Position numbers and translations under genes: made by a program
The notes under the pieces: model-generated
The model's input: the letters and a program-made list of their open reading frames with translations, nothing else
Told to the model about the DNA's origin: nothing
The model's database searches: none
Origin: a virus
Direction: 5' to 3' (one strand)
DNA: 64,000 nt
IMG/VR virus record: IMGVR_UViG_3300022744_000022
Span: 124,001 to 188,000 of that record
Shown: piece after piece, positions 22,706-31,198 of the stretch
How positions within the stretch are numbered: position 1 is the stretch's first letter
How the letters are laid out: the number at the start of each line of letters is the position of its first letter

Positions 22706-23904
22706 TGATCCGTTATGAAGACCGCCTCGCACAGCTCCGAGAGCTGCCCGTACGGATCTACTGTGCGGCAGCCGGGGCAGGAGCTGGGATTCAACAGATC
22801 CTCTGGAACCCCGTCGGAGCATCGGCCTATCTGGCTGGGGCTGCCTTCCCGTACTCCAAGGAGTTGTCCACAGACTTCTTGGGTTTCCAGCCCCCGAGCT
22901 TTGTGTGCCTTGATGAAGCCATCGACCTCGCGATCTCGTCCTATCTCAAGGCCGACAACGGGGATCCGACCAAGCAGCCCATCGGCCTAGGTTTGACCGC
23001 TGCGGTCGCCACGGCAGTGCAGCACCGTGGGGATCACCGAGTTCACGCGGTCGTGATCACGAGGGATCGTGTGCTTGCCTCGGAGATGACGCTCCCCAAA
23101 GAGGGTCCGCACGTTCGTAACCGAGACGGCAGCATCGCGGACACGCTCGGGATCGAATTGATTTTGGCGGCAGCCAACCTGATCCCCGAGCCCGTCCGAG
23201 AGGCATACTTGGAAGCCACCGACGGACAGTGCCTCAAAGACATCACGCAGAGGGCCCGCCAGCACTTCCTGAGCCGACCGCTGTTTACCCGGTACGGTCA
23301 ACGCCTTGAGGCACCTGCGGGGAACCTGACGCTGTTCCCGGGCAACTTCGACCCGCCTCACGAGGGGCACTTCGCCAACGCGGGCGAAGAAGTGACGTTC
23401 CAGATCACCGCGAGCCCGCCGCACAAGCCGGGTTTGAGCCTCACGGACATGTTGGGCCGCGTTCGCCACTTCCGGCACAAGCGGGACGTGCTGTTCATGG
23501 AAGGCGGGGCACTCTACCTGGAGAAGGCCCGGAGGTTCCCTGGTTCGACTATCATCCTGGGGAGCGATGCCCTCGAACGGATGCTTGATCCCAAGTGGGG
23601 CGTGGAAGTGCTGCCGTTGCTGACCGAGTTCCGCGAGCTGGGGACCAGGTTCAGGGTTGCGACACGTGAGGGGGACGAGTTCGCACGGCTCCCGATCCCA
23701 GGGACCTTCCGAGACATGTTCACTGAGCTGCCCAAAACCCCGTACGCGGGCTTGAGTTCGACGCAGATCAGAGAGGGCGTATTGGCCCCCACCTCTCACG
23801 CGCCCCCCGGCACGGGCCAAGTGTGTGGTGCCGCTAATGATTGCACCCGGTTCAAAGGACACACAGGGCAGCACGCCAATCTCTACAACCAGCGTGTTTG
23901 GTAA
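22705..23904 (+). CDS. CinA-C-like / nicotinamide-nucleotide adenylyltransferase fusion
   Basis: 399 residues. The first about 165 resemble the CinA C-terminal (PncC) fold, with GLGLTAAVATAV and HAVVITRDRV; family members deamidate NMN or are inactive. From about residue 205, LFPGNFDPPHEGH (HxGH at 219-222) and a C-terminal SSTQIREG mark a NadD/NadM-type adenylyltransferase that makes NAD+ from NMN and ATP. With nadV it completes a two-step salvage route. Ends at the convergent gene 23905. Whether the CinA part is active is unknown. Confidence 0.85.
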   Translation: MIRYEDRLAQLRELPVRIYCAAAGAGAGIQQILWNPVGASAYLAGAAFPYSKELSTDFLGFQPPSFVCLDEAIDLAISSYLKADNGDPTKQPIGLGLTAAVATAVQHRGDHRVHAVVITRDRVLASEMTLPKEGPHVRNRDGSIADTLGIELILAAANLIPEPVREAYLEATDGQCLKDITQRARQHFLSRPLFTRYGQRLEAPAGNLTLFPGNFDPPHEGHFANAGEEVTFQITASPPHKPGLSLTDMLGRVRHFRHKRDVLFMEGGALYLEKARRFPGSTIILGSDALERMLDPKWGVEVLPLLTEFRELGTRFRVATREGDEFARLPIPGTFRDMFTELPKTPYAGLSSTQIREGVLAPTSHAPPGTGQVCGAANDCTRFKGHTGQHANLYNQRVW

Positions 23905-24531
23905 TCACAAGTCGTCTTCGTCCTCTAGAGCAGCCCACAAGCCGCCGCCGCTGCCCCGGAGTTGGTTCTGCATCACACGTTGAAGTGGTGTGACGGCTTT
24001 GAACATGGCCTCCCGTCCAGAGTCATCGGGGACGGTCAGCGTAAAGAGCATCACGGAGTGCGTTTCATCGAGTAGCGTCAGAAGCCGGGTGCCTTCTTTG
24101 GGGCCAGGATCGAAGATGAAGTGGAGCCGCCAAACCCCACCGCCCGCACCCTGCTGGTTCTGGAACCCAGTCACCACGTGGTAGGGCTCGTCCGAGAGGG
24201 GCTCTGCTTGATACTGCGTCCCAATGGCTCGCAACCGAACGGCGAGATCCGACGAGTTTGCCAGCCCGAGGTTCCGCTCTCTAGTTTCTTGTATCACCTG
24301 CTCGGGGGTCTTCTTCACGGGGACGTGCAGGATCGTCTCCATGTATTCGTGGACACCCTGCGTCACTTTCGCTTTTGGGGTGGCCGTGTAGCTGATCGTC
24401 CGATTCCGTGGGTGCTCTTGGTGTAGTAACCCATTAGCCTTGCCCTGGACCCCCATGGTCCGGATCACGATCACCGTCGGACATTCCTCAGGGTTCAACC
24501 GAATCGGCCTACGTGTGACATCGATGAGCAC
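23905..24531 (-). CDS. Unknown protein with acidic LW-type C-terminus
   Basis: 208 residues from a GTG exactly 6 nt after a GTGTAGTA box. The sequence is beta-rich with a central Gly-rich VTGFQNQQGAGGGVWRLHF. It ends GGGLWAALEDEDDL, a divergent match to the C-terminal L-F/W-x-x-L plus acidic tag of other proteins here. No family recognised. The TGA lies next to the stop of the NMNAT gene on the other strand. Confidence 0.7.
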   Translation of the reverse strand: MLIDVTRRPIRLNPEECPTVIVIRTMGVQGKANGLLHQEHPRNRTISYTATPKAKVTQGVHEYMETILHVPVKKTPEQVIQETRERNLGLANSSDLAVRLRAIGTQYQAEPLSDEPYHVVTGFQNQQGAGGGVWRLHFIFDPGPKEGTRLLTLLDETHSVMLFTLTVPDDSGREAMFKAVTPLQRVMQNQLRGSGGGLWAALEDEDDL

Positions 24532-24537
24532 CCCCTG

Positions 24538-24545
24538 TACTACAC
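24538..24545 (-). promoter_or_regulatory. GTGTANNN start-proximal promoter
   Basis: GTGTAGTA on the minus strand ends 6 nt before the GTG at 24531. Confidence 0.65.
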
Positions 24546-24555
24546 CGAACGGACT

Positions 24556-25110
24556 ATGAAAGACCTCCGGACAACCGAATTTGTGCGCGCCTGGGGCGTC
24601 AAGGATGTGCCCACGGCGTCAGTCTCCCACGGGGCTGTACGTCCAGGCAGTTACCCGGCGTTCGCCTTGCTGGGCTGGGTGGAGCAGCGGAAAGCGGGCT
24701 GGCCCGTCGTGGGGCTCCGCCTGACCTTGCTCCAGAACGAGCTAGACGAGCCTGCTGGCGGGCTCACGATGGGCCTACCGCTCACGCCAAAGAGCGAGCG
24801 GCACGTCTGCTGCTTCTTGCAGGACCTAGGCTGGGATGGCCGCGTGTGGCCGTACAAGGACCATGGGTGGCCCGAGGGTACGCCCGATGAGGACGGCTTG
24901 CTACTCCTACTCAAGGCATCCAAGCTCGGGGCCACCCTGACGTTCCCCTCGGACCCCGAGAAGGGTACCCCGACAGTCAGGATCCCAGTGCTGCAACGAA
25001 CCGGGACCTTCTCGGTGGCACCCTTCGGCGAAGAAATCGTGCCCCGGTACCTCGATGCTCTCAGGACCCTTGCGGCAAACCCCACACCATTCAAATCGGA
25101 TTGGGCATGA
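24556..25110 (+). CDS. Unknown protein upstream of NADAR
   Basis: 184 residues, mixed alpha/beta, with WPVVGLRLTLLQNELDEP and VCCFLQDLGWDGRVW. No family recognised. Its TGA overlaps the ATG of the NADAR gene, so the two are coupled and may act together. Confidence 0.7.
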   Translation: MKDLRTTEFVRAWGVKDVPTASVSHGAVRPGSYPAFALLGWVEQRKAGWPVVGLRLTLLQNELDEPAGGLTMGLPLTPKSERHVCCFLQDLGWDGRVWPYKDHGWPEGTPDEDGLLLLLKASKLGATLTFPSDPEKGTPTVRIPVLQRTGTFSVAPFGEEIVPRYLDALRTLAANPTPFKSDWA

Positions 25111-25613
25111 CCATCAGCTTCTATGGGGAGACCAACGAGCGGTACAGTTGGCTCTCGAACTTCCACGTGGCGATCTTCACACTCCAAGGGCACCAATGGG
25201 CTTCGACGGAACACTTCTACCAAGCCATGAAGTCTGAGGACCCCGAGGTTCAGCTCCAGATCAGGAGCGCCGCGACCCCGGGACAGGCTAAGCGGTTGGG
25301 TTCCAAGTGTGAACGGCGTGCTGATTGGGAAGAACCCGTAGGTACCCCTGCGTTGCACGACATTTTTCGAGATGACCGGGGGATCGTGGTGGAACTCGTG
25401 AAGGACCACTTCATGTACCAAGCGCTCACCGCGAAGTTCACGCAACGTCCCGAGCTACGTGAGGCGTTGATCTTGACGGGCACTGAGGAGCTGCAAGAAG
25501 CCTCACCCAAGGACTACTACTGGGGCGTGGGAGCCGACGGTTCGGGGCAGAACAAGCTCGGTCGAATGCTCCAGCTCGTGCGGGCTCAACTACCGAACCG
25601 CTGGTCACCGTAG
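25107..25613 (+). CDS. NADAR-domain protein (YbiA-like N-glycosidase)
   Basis: 168 residues. The fold is marked by GETNERYSWLSNF, WASTEHFYQAMK, GQAKRLGSKC and DYYWGVGADGSGQNKLG. NADAR proteins act on riboflavin intermediates or remove ADP-ribose from guanine in DNA, countering DarT-type toxins. In this phage, downstream of an NAD-salvage operon, reversal of ADP-ribosylation is an attractive inference. Coupled by ATGA to the gene at 24556. Confidence 0.92.
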   Translation: MTISFYGETNERYSWLSNFHVAIFTLQGHQWASTEHFYQAMKSEDPEVQLQIRSAATPGQAKRLGSKCERRADWEEPVGTPALHDIFRDDRGIVVELVKDHFMYQALTAKFTQRPELREALILTGTEELQEASPKDYYWGVGADGSGQNKLGRMLQLVRAQLPNRWSP

Positions 25614-25880
25614 GCGTTGAGCCGTGAAACCGTTCAGGTAGACTTTCGCCTGAGCCCCGCCAAGTGTCCCGATTTGAATGTACGCCTTGCAGCAAGGGAC
25701 CGCGACGATCTCTGCTTCGCGCAAAATCCCGCGAGACGCCACATCGATCAAAACCTCTACGGGTTGAGTGAACCCCGAGGGCCATCGGATGTAGAGGCGA
25801 TCCCCGGCCTTGAGTGTTACCCCATCGAGGCTGTCATGGTACCCATCGTCCTGTTGGACAGTCACGACCTTGCTCGCCAA
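25605..25880 (-). CDS. Small beta-rich protein
   Basis: 91 residues from a TTG start that follows directly after the TAG of the upstream gene. A beta-barrel-like pattern (LKAGDRLYIRWPSG, VEVLIDVASRG, AKVYLNGF). No family recognised. Confidence 0.55.
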   Translation of the reverse strand: MASKVVTVQQDDGYHDSLDGVTLKAGDRLYIRWPSGFTQPVEVLIDVASRGILREAEIVAVPCCKAYIQIGTLGGAQAKVYLNGFTAQRLR

Positions 25881-25882
25881 AA

Positions 25883-26254
25883 CTAGCCCTCGTCATCATC
25901 TCGCCGCCGGTCTTTGACACGGGGCATTGGCGTAGTGCTACGGGGTCTGGGTTGTGGGGTTGGGATCCGTTGCGTGGGCTGGGACGGGGTGCGAGGCCGA
26001 ACAACAGGCATCGGCCCGGCCGGTGTCGGGGTTCTGACTGCCTGCATACCACGTGGGGGTGTCAACGAGCGTACTGGGGGTTCGGTGGGGCGATCATGCT
26101 CGTGTTCACCCCCACGCTTGAACGCCTCCAGCAAACCCCGGGTGACGACGGACTCGACCTCAACCGACAGATGCTCCTGCGTGGTGCGCGCCTCTTGAGC
26201 CACCGCGTTGAGCACGATCTCGATCAGGTCTGCGATGTGACTGTGGGCAGTCAT
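25883..26254 (-). CDS. Helical protein with Thr/Pro-rich tail
   Basis: 123 residues. The N-terminal about 55 residues form a helix pair (IADLIEIVLNAVAQEAR...). The rest is Pro/Thr/Arg-rich with repeats (TPTPAGPMP, RTPSQPTQ), ending in RRRDDDEG. ATG at 26254; a GTG 27 nt upstream is possible. Unstructured tails like this are common in virion proteins, but no role is assigned. Confidence 0.55.
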   Translation of the reverse strand: MTAHSHIADLIEIVLNAVAQEARTTQEHLSVEVESVVTRGLLEAFKRGGEHEHDRPTEPPVRSLTPPRGMQAVRTPTPAGPMPVVRPRTPSQPTQRIPTPQPRPRSTTPMPRVKDRRRDDDEG

Positions 26255-26344
26255 AGCCGGTCTTTCCCGGCGGTCAGGCACGGACTTGAGTCGTCGGTAT
26301 GGCCGCTCGACTTACCAGACGCGACCGTGCCAGGGGCGTGCTGG

Positions 26345-27529
26345 TTACGCTTTGCCTCCGAACCGTGCTTTGGCTTGTTCTTCAACTTGCGACTCCAACT
26401 CACGGGGATTCAGGGCTAACTCAGGGTTTTGCAGAAGCAGCGACCGGGCCATGGGTACAAGCGCTCCGCGATCTTGCCCCTTAAGCTGATACACCTCAAA
26501 CAGACGCACCTGATCGATCTCCGGCTTCTTTAGCATCTCAAGAAAACGCTTCTCGAAGGCGGGATCATCTGCGTGGGACAACAGAACTTCCCTGAGTCGC
26601 GCAAGCCCGTCCTGCGACAAGAATGACACAGGCGTGCGAACGGTCCACCCCAGATCCAGCAGGTCCAGTAGTAGGTGGATTTCTTGTTCGGGCAGCCCAC
26701 GGCTGAGCGCTGTGGCGAACCCGGGTTCTTCCGCGAGCATTTCCTTGAGCACTTCTCCGAGCCCCAAGTCATGTAGCAGCTCTACTGAGCGGCGAGGCTG
26801 TGGCGACTCCAAGATGTCCTCGACAAGGATTTTGCGAACCGCATCCCAAGGCATCTGTTTAAGCTTGTGCGCGTTCTGCTGAATGCTCGTCCGCACATCG
26901 GGCGAGATTTTGAACCCGTACTTCGCCACGAACTTGACAGCACGAAGCATCCGGGTCGGGTCATCCGAGAACGTCTTGTCGGGGTCCACCGGCGTGGTGA
27001 GCAGGCGATCCTCAAGGTGCTGTCGGCCGTTGCCGAGAAGGTCCAGCACTTCGGCACGATCAGGTCCGTGCTCCAGGTCTAGAAGCCGCCAGAGTAGCGT
27101 GTTGAACGTGAACTCGCGACGCTGCAAGTCTTCTTGGATGGTCGCAGGTTCGACCATGTGCGGCTTGTAACCTTTGCCCGAGGGATCGCCGTAGCTCTCT
27201 TTGCGAGCGTTGGCGATCTCCAGGACTTCACCCTTGAGATCATGCCCGTCAAGGACCCACGAGTCCGCGACGGTGAGGATCGCCACCCCATATTGGTTAG
27301 TCGTCAAATTCGTGCGGGTCGGAATGATCCGTTGGAGCTGCTCCGCGAACCACGCAGAGTCCTTCCTACCCCCGAGAGCTACGGAATCGACCACTACGTC
27401 CACGTCTTTAGGCGCAAGGCCCATCAAGTGGTTTCGTACTGCGCCACCGACGATGTAGACGTGTTCTCCAACGCCAAGGCGCTTGGTGGCCAAGGACAAG
27501 AAACGTAGGAGTGCCGTTATTTTTGTCAT
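26345..27529 (-). CDS. CCA-adding tRNA nucleotidyltransferase / poly(A) polymerase head
   Basis: 394 residues. The class II nucleotidyltransferase signature is GGAVRNHLMG (residues 28-37) with D-x-D (42-44); RREFTFNTLLWR and DDPTRMLRAVKFVAKYGF follow, the flexible-loop and neck motifs that choose CTP/ATP. CCA enzymes add CCA to tRNA 3' ends; the phage tRNA at 10711 lacks an encoded CCA. The C-terminal half has no HD motif. A separate HD protein at 57632 resembles the body of E. coli-type CCA enzymes, so the function may be split over two genes. Confidence 0.88.
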   Translation of the reverse strand: MTKITALLRFLSLATKRLGVGEHVYIVGGAVRNHLMGLAPKDVDVVVDSVALGGRKDSAWFAEQLQRIIPTRTNLTTNQYGVAILTVADSWVLDGHDLKGEVLEIANARKESYGDPSGKGYKPHMVEPATIQEDLQRREFTFNTLLWRLLDLEHGPDRAEVLDLLGNGRQHLEDRLLTTPVDPDKTFSDDPTRMLRAVKFVAKYGFKISPDVRTSIQQNAHKLKQMPWDAVRKILVEDILESPQPRRSVELLHDLGLGEVLKEMLAEEPGFATALSRGLPEQEIHLLLDLLDLGWTVRTPVSFLSQDGLARLREVLLSHADDPAFEKRFLEMLKKPEIDQVRLFEVYQLKGQDRGALVPMARSLLLQNPELALNPRELESQVEEQAKARFGGKA

Positions 27530-27557
27530 GCTAGCGCTTTACTGAAAAGGAAACGAC

Positions 27558-27755
27558 ATGCCCCCAAAGCCACCGCCGATACCGCTACAAGCCGTTGCTT
27601 GGGAGTACAAGGCCTTGTCCTTGGATCCTAAGTACGTGGCAGACTACGAGCGTACCCTAAACAATCTGGGCGAACAAGGCTGGGAACTGGTTTCAATGGT
27701 CCCTGATTCGGGGAAAGCCATCGCGACCCTGAAGCGTAGGAAGCGAGTTACTTGA
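27558..27755 (+). CDS. DUF4177-like small protein
   Basis: 65 residues. WEYKALSL, an LNNLGEQGWELVSMV core and a basic TLKRRKR end match DUF4177, a small uncharacterised family common in phages. AAGGAAACG precedes the ATG. Confidence 0.8.
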   Translation: MPPKPPPIPLQAVAWEYKALSLDPKYVADYERTLNNLGEQGWELVSMVPDSGKAIATLKRRKRVT

Positions 27756-28464
27756 CCTTTGCCTCAAGCTGCTGAAACGCTTTCCCGAGAGCCCCGTTGC
27801 CGCCCTTGTCCCCCATCGCGTAAGGGACATCCTTGACTTTGCAGGCGGCTGAGATCTTCCGAAAATCCTTGTGGGTCATGAGCCCTTCGAGGATGATCAC
27901 CGCCCCGACTTTGCCGTTCTTGATTCGAGCCTCAATGGAGTCGATGATGCGAGGACTCCCCTTCTCGAAGACCACCCAATCCAGGTGGATCCCGTAGTTT
28001 GCGACGATAGACTCCAACTTGCCCGGGACCTTGAAGCCACCGACCATCATGATTCCCTTGGTTGGGAAAGCCTTTTGAAGTCTGGGGTAGGGGGAAGACT
28101 TGGGGACCACCACCGGCTTGGGGGCTTCCACCTTGGGAGCCGCCTCCGGTTTAGGGTTAGGCGGGGTGGGGTCCAGAATCCGGGGCTCGGTTCTTTCAAC
28201 CCGTTCCGCTGCCTCCGTCTGATCCAACAGGCCCAAAGCCCGTGTCAGAGCTTGCTTGAACGCTTGCCGTTCAAAACTCAGGTCCACGACGGGATCAGGC
28301 CCCAGGCCCAGGCGGACCGCCATCGGGGCCTCTACGACCTGCTGGCACTGCGCCAGGAATGCACCTTCGTAGTCCTGGAGCGTTCTGCGCAGCGCCTCCA
28401 GGACCTCCCGGGTTGGACGTGACGCCGTTTCAACTTTGCCTTGAATTACCGCCGAAATGCTCAT
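27748..28464 (-). CDS. DUF2325-type protein
   Basis: 238 residues from the ATG at 28464. An N-terminal helical part and a Pro/Lys-rich linker are followed by a C-terminal domain with GIMMVGGFKV, HLDWVVFEKG, VGAVIILEGLMTHK and CKVKDVPYA. That is the pattern of DUF2325, a Rossmann-like domain of unknown role. Promoter GTGTAGTA lies 9 nt upstream, with AAGGAGA between them. Confidence 0.75.
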   Translation of the reverse strand: MSISAVIQGKVETASRPTREVLEALRRTLQDYEGAFLAQCQQVVEAPMAVRLGLGPDPVVDLSFERQAFKQALTRALGLLDQTEAAERVERTEPRILDPTPPNPKPEAAPKVEAPKPVVVPKSSPYPRLQKAFPTKGIMMVGGFKVPGKLESIVANYGIHLDWVVFEKGSPRIIDSIEARIKNGKVGAVIILEGLMTHKDFRKISAACKVKDVPYAMGDKGGNGALGKAFQQLEAKVK

Positions 28465-28473
28465 GTCTCCTTG

Positions 28474-28481
28474 TACTACAC
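28474..28481 (-). promoter_or_regulatory. GTGTANNN start-proximal promoter
   Basis: GTGTAGTA on the minus strand ends 9 nt before the ATG at 28464. Confidence 0.6.
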
Positions 28482-28546
28482 CGACAAGCCAAGGGCTAGG
28501 GGCAAACGGGCAAGAAACGATTCCCTGGACGCCACAGGACGATCCG

Positions 28547-28554
28547 GTGTAAAG
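28547..28554 (+). promoter_or_regulatory. GTGTANNN promoter with leader
   Basis: CCGGTGTAAAG lies 46 nt before the GTG at 28601; unlike most copies it leaves room for a leader with a GTGAGGTG site. Confidence 0.4.
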
Positions 28555-28600
28555 CAGAAACAGGGAACCCATCGCTAGCTGTGGGTGAGGTGCGTACAGA

Positions 28601-29029
28601 GTGGCCCGGACCAGACAACGATTCACGAGCAAGGTGACGGTTAGGACAACGCTGCCGTTAGGTCGTAGTGAAACGCTCGGTTCGGTGCAGAACAAGCAAA
28701 TCCGGCGTCCCGATGCCCCCGGGTACATCACGGGGATGCTGGGTAAGTGGTTCCTCGTGTTGCATGAGGGGGAAACGACCCCCGCTATCTACAACCCAGA
28801 GGAACTCAGGCTTGAGCCGCACGCCTACTGGCGGGTCACCCACACCCTGGCAGGACAGCCCTACTTCAAGGAATTCGGAACCTACCGCGAGGTCGAGAAG
28901 CATTTGAAAGCGCTGGGCAAGTTGGGCGGTGTAGCCCTTGGTATCGAAGGCCCTTTCTACTCCGCAAAGGAGTTGGAAGAGGGGCCTGTCCCCACCCGAA
29001 ATCTTTTTGATCATTTGAACGACGCATGA
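28601..29029 (+). CDS. Unknown protein with C-terminal LFDHL tag
   Basis: 142 residues, GTG start. A basic N-terminus is followed by a beta-rich central domain (GKWFLVLHEGETTPAIYN). It ends PTRNLFDHLNDA, one of the shared C-terminal tags. Its TGA overlaps the next gene by ATGA. No family recognised. Confidence 0.7.
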   Translation: MARTRQRFTSKVTVRTTLPLGRSETLGSVQNKQIRRPDAPGYITGMLGKWFLVLHEGETTPAIYNPEELRLEPHAYWRVTHTLAGQPYFKEFGTYREVEKHLKALGKLGGVALGIEGPFYSAKELEEGPVPTRNLFDHLNDA

Positions 29030-29409
29030 CCCAACCCTCAACGAATTGTGCCTTTCATTGTGGGCGTCCAGCCTATCGAGGAAAGCGCTTGTGCAAGACG
29101 CATCTGGAGCACCAGCGCCAAAAAATGGCGGAGTACCGCCTCAAGCGAAAGCAAGAGGGGCTTTGTTCGAGATGCGATAACCCGGCTCGCGTCATGCCCA
29201 ACGGGACCGTCAGTACGTTGTGCGAGAGGTGCCGAACTCGTGTCCGTACGTTGGAGCAGCTTGAGCGTAACAAGGTAAGTCGCTTGGTACGGTCTATCCT
29301 CAAGGCCAAGGCTGAGGGCAAGACGCTCAAAGAAATCGGAGCCCGCAAGAAGCTCACCGTCGAGCAGATACGGCAACTGCTTGCAGACGCAAAAGCTAAG
29401 ACCGACTGA
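29026..29409 (+). CDS. Zinc-knuckle protein with C-terminal HTH-like helix
   Basis: 127 residues. CAFHC and CKTH, then CSRC and CERC, give two probable zinc sites, followed by a long basic helix and a helix-turn-helix-like end (GKTLKEIGARKKLTVEQIRQ). The style resembles the N-terminal part of the HNH protein at 58881 and of homing-type nucleases. A separate HNH nuclease follows at 29442. DNA binding is likely. Confidence 0.7.
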   Translation: MTQPSTNCAFHCGRPAYRGKRLCKTHLEHQRQKMAEYRLKRKQEGLCSRCDNPARVMPNGTVSTLCERCRTRVRTLEQLERNKVSRLVRSILKAKAEGKTLKEIGARKKLTVEQIRQLLADAKAKTD

Positions 29410-29426
29410 TCCCGTACGCACGCCCG

Positions 29427-29434
29427 GTGTACTG
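29427..29434 (+). promoter_or_regulatory. GTGTANNN start-proximal promoter
   Basis: GTGTACTG ends 7 nt before the ATG at 29442. Confidence 0.55.
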
Positions 29435-29441
29435 GCCCGGG

Positions 29442-29837
29442 ATGCCGCACAACAAAGGGATGGATTGGGTACGGCTGCCGAAAAGGATGTCGGTCTATTT
29501 TCGCGACTCCTTTGACTGCGTATGGTGCCGGGGTGTGTTCCCCTTGGACCATCTCGGGTATGGCTTGACCCTGGATCACGTGGACCCTACCCAAGGGCAT
29601 GACGCGGCCAATCTCGTGACCTGCTGTGGGCCTTGCAACAGCGCCAAAAAAGATCTGTCGCCCGACGAGTGGTACAAACGTCTGGCTGAGCGGGGCTACA
29701 ACACTCGACGCATCAAAGAACGGGTGGCTCGGCTAACACGCAAAACCCTGAACCTGCATGCCGGTGCTTGGCTCGCAAGTCTTCGCCGTCCGAACTACAA
29801 GAACTACGCCACCCCTAAGAAAAACCGTAAGCCATGA
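29442..29837 (+). CDS. HNH endonuclease
   Basis: 131 residues. CVWC, LTLDHVDP (the HNH His pair region), HDAANLVTCC and CNSAKK form a standard beta-beta-alpha-metal HNH domain with a structural zinc. The ATG at 29442 suits the GTGTACTG box 7 nt upstream. The C-terminal tail is basic. It could be a homing or free-standing nuclease, or a DNA-processing enzyme. Confidence 0.88.
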   Translation: MPHNKGMDWVRLPKRMSVYFRDSFDCVWCRGVFPLDHLGYGLTLDHVDPTQGHDAANLVTCCGPCNSAKKDLSPDEWYKRLAERGYNTRRIKERVARLTRKTLNLHAGAWLASLRRPNYKNYATPKKNRKP

Positions 29838-30217
29838 ACGATGATTACGTTGATGACGACCCTGAGGGGGTACTGGACGAGGCCGACCTACTGCTTGAGG
29901 TAGTCCGATCTATCGTGCGTAACCCTCAGAAGGTTGAGGTCTCAGCCAAACGCGGCCCCACCACCACCGTGCTCACAATCACCGTGGATCCTTCGGATCG
30001 CGGTCATGTGATCGGCCGAGATCGCAAGACGATGGACGCGCTCATTCACCTTTTCTGTAAATCTGCTACTATTGAAGGCCGCCGAACCCTCATCCATCTG
30101 GGCGGTGCCGACCTTCGACCCCGGCATCCGCAGCAGCGCGGCCCCCAACAGCGCTCTCAACGTGATGGCCGTCCAGACCAAACCAGGCCGCCCCAGCAGC
30201 CCAGACACCGACGATAG
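29834..30217 (+). CDS. KH-domain RNA-binding protein (KhpA-like)
   Basis: 127 residues. The first about 90 match the single-KH KhpA/YlqC fold: LLLEVVRSIVRNP, VLTITVDPSDRGHVIGRDR (the GxxG loop as GRDR) and a following helix. KhpA-type proteins bind RNA. The C-terminus is an Arg/Gln/Pro-rich disordered tail. Translationally coupled to the HNH gene; it may bind phage transcripts. Confidence 0.85.
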   Translation: MNDDYVDDDPEGVLDEADLLLEVVRSIVRNPQKVEVSAKRGPTTTVLTITVDPSDRGHVIGRDRKTMDALIHLFCKSATIEGRRTLIHLGGADLRPRHPQQRGPQQRSQRDGRPDQTRPPQQPRHRR

Positions 30218-30220
30218 AAC

Positions 30221-31198
30221 ATGCGACTCCTTTGGGCCACAGACATCCATCTGAACTTCTTGAAGGCCCCCGGAGCTGCTCAAACCTTCGGAGCGTATCT
30301 CGGGGTTGAGCAAGAGTTCGACGCTGTGGTGGTCACAGGGGACATCGCGGAAGCCCCTTCGGTCCGGGTGCTCCTGGAGAGCTTCGCTCGCGGGGTGGGT
30401 AAACCGATCTACTTCGTGCTGGGCAACCACGACTTCTACTTCGGCAGCATCGCGGGTGTCGAGAAAGAGCTGAGCGAGATTCTGTTGCCCAACCTCGTGT
30501 GGTTGGACCAGGCCCCCGATCCCATTCTGCTTGATCCTGACACGGCACTTGTTGGGCAGGGCGGGTGGTACGACGGCCTTTTGGGTGACGCTGAAAAGTC
30601 TAGGGTCTTGCTGTCGGACTTCGAGCTGATCCGAGACTTCAAGCCGCTGTTTCACGAGCAGACCTGGCTCTTTGAGTACGGGGGCCGTGCGGACCTGTTG
30701 GACAAGATCAGGACGCTGAGCAAGCAGCACGCCGGGGCAGCCAGAGCCAAGCTGCTTGAGGCCGTGAAGCTCCGCAAACACGTGATCCTAGCCACCCACT
30801 ACCCACCGTTCGCGGGGGCGTGCTGGCACGAGGGCAAAATCTCGGACCAACACTGGATGCCCTGGTTCACCTCGGGGGCCATGGGGGCGATGCTTGGGGA
30901 GGTGGCGGCAGAGCACCCGGACCATCGCTTCCTGGTTCTCTGCGGGCACACGCACAGCCCTGGGGTCTACGAGCACCTGCCCAACCTGCTTGTATTGACC
31001 GGCAAAGCGGTCTACGGGGCTCCCGATGTGGCTGGCCTACTGGAACTGCCCCTAGACCCCCTCTGGGCTAGACCTGAGCGTTGTGATCGCTGCGACACCG
31101 CTGACTTCCGAAGCTCGGCAACGATCATGGAATGCAAGCTCTGCACCAGGGTCTGGGAGCGGGTCGGTGGGGCTTGGGTCCTTGACCCCAAGTCATGA
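30221..31198 (+). CDS. Calcineurin-like metallophosphoesterase with C-terminal zinc ribbon
   Basis: 325 residues. Motifs DIH, GDIAE, GNHDFYF, ATHYP and CGHTHS are those of binuclear metallophosphoesterases. After about residue 280, CDRC and CKLC form a small zinc ribbon. The substrate (nucleotide, RNA end or protein phosphate) cannot be told from sequence; RNA-end repair is conceivable given two RNA ligases in the window. Confidence 0.9.
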   Translation: MRLLWATDIHLNFLKAPGAAQTFGAYLGVEQEFDAVVVTGDIAEAPSVRVLLESFARGVGKPIYFVLGNHDFYFGSIAGVEKELSEILLPNLVWLDQAPDPILLDPDTALVGQGGWYDGLLGDAEKSRVLLSDFELIRDFKPLFHEQTWLFEYGGRADLLDKIRTLSKQHAGAARAKLLEAVKLRKHVILATHYPPFAGACWHEGKISDQHWMPWFTSGAMGAMLGEVAAEHPDHRFLVLCGHTHSPGVYEHLPNLLVLTGKAVYGAPDVAGLLELPLDPLWARPERCDRCDTADFRSSATIMECKLCTRVWERVGGAWVLDPKS

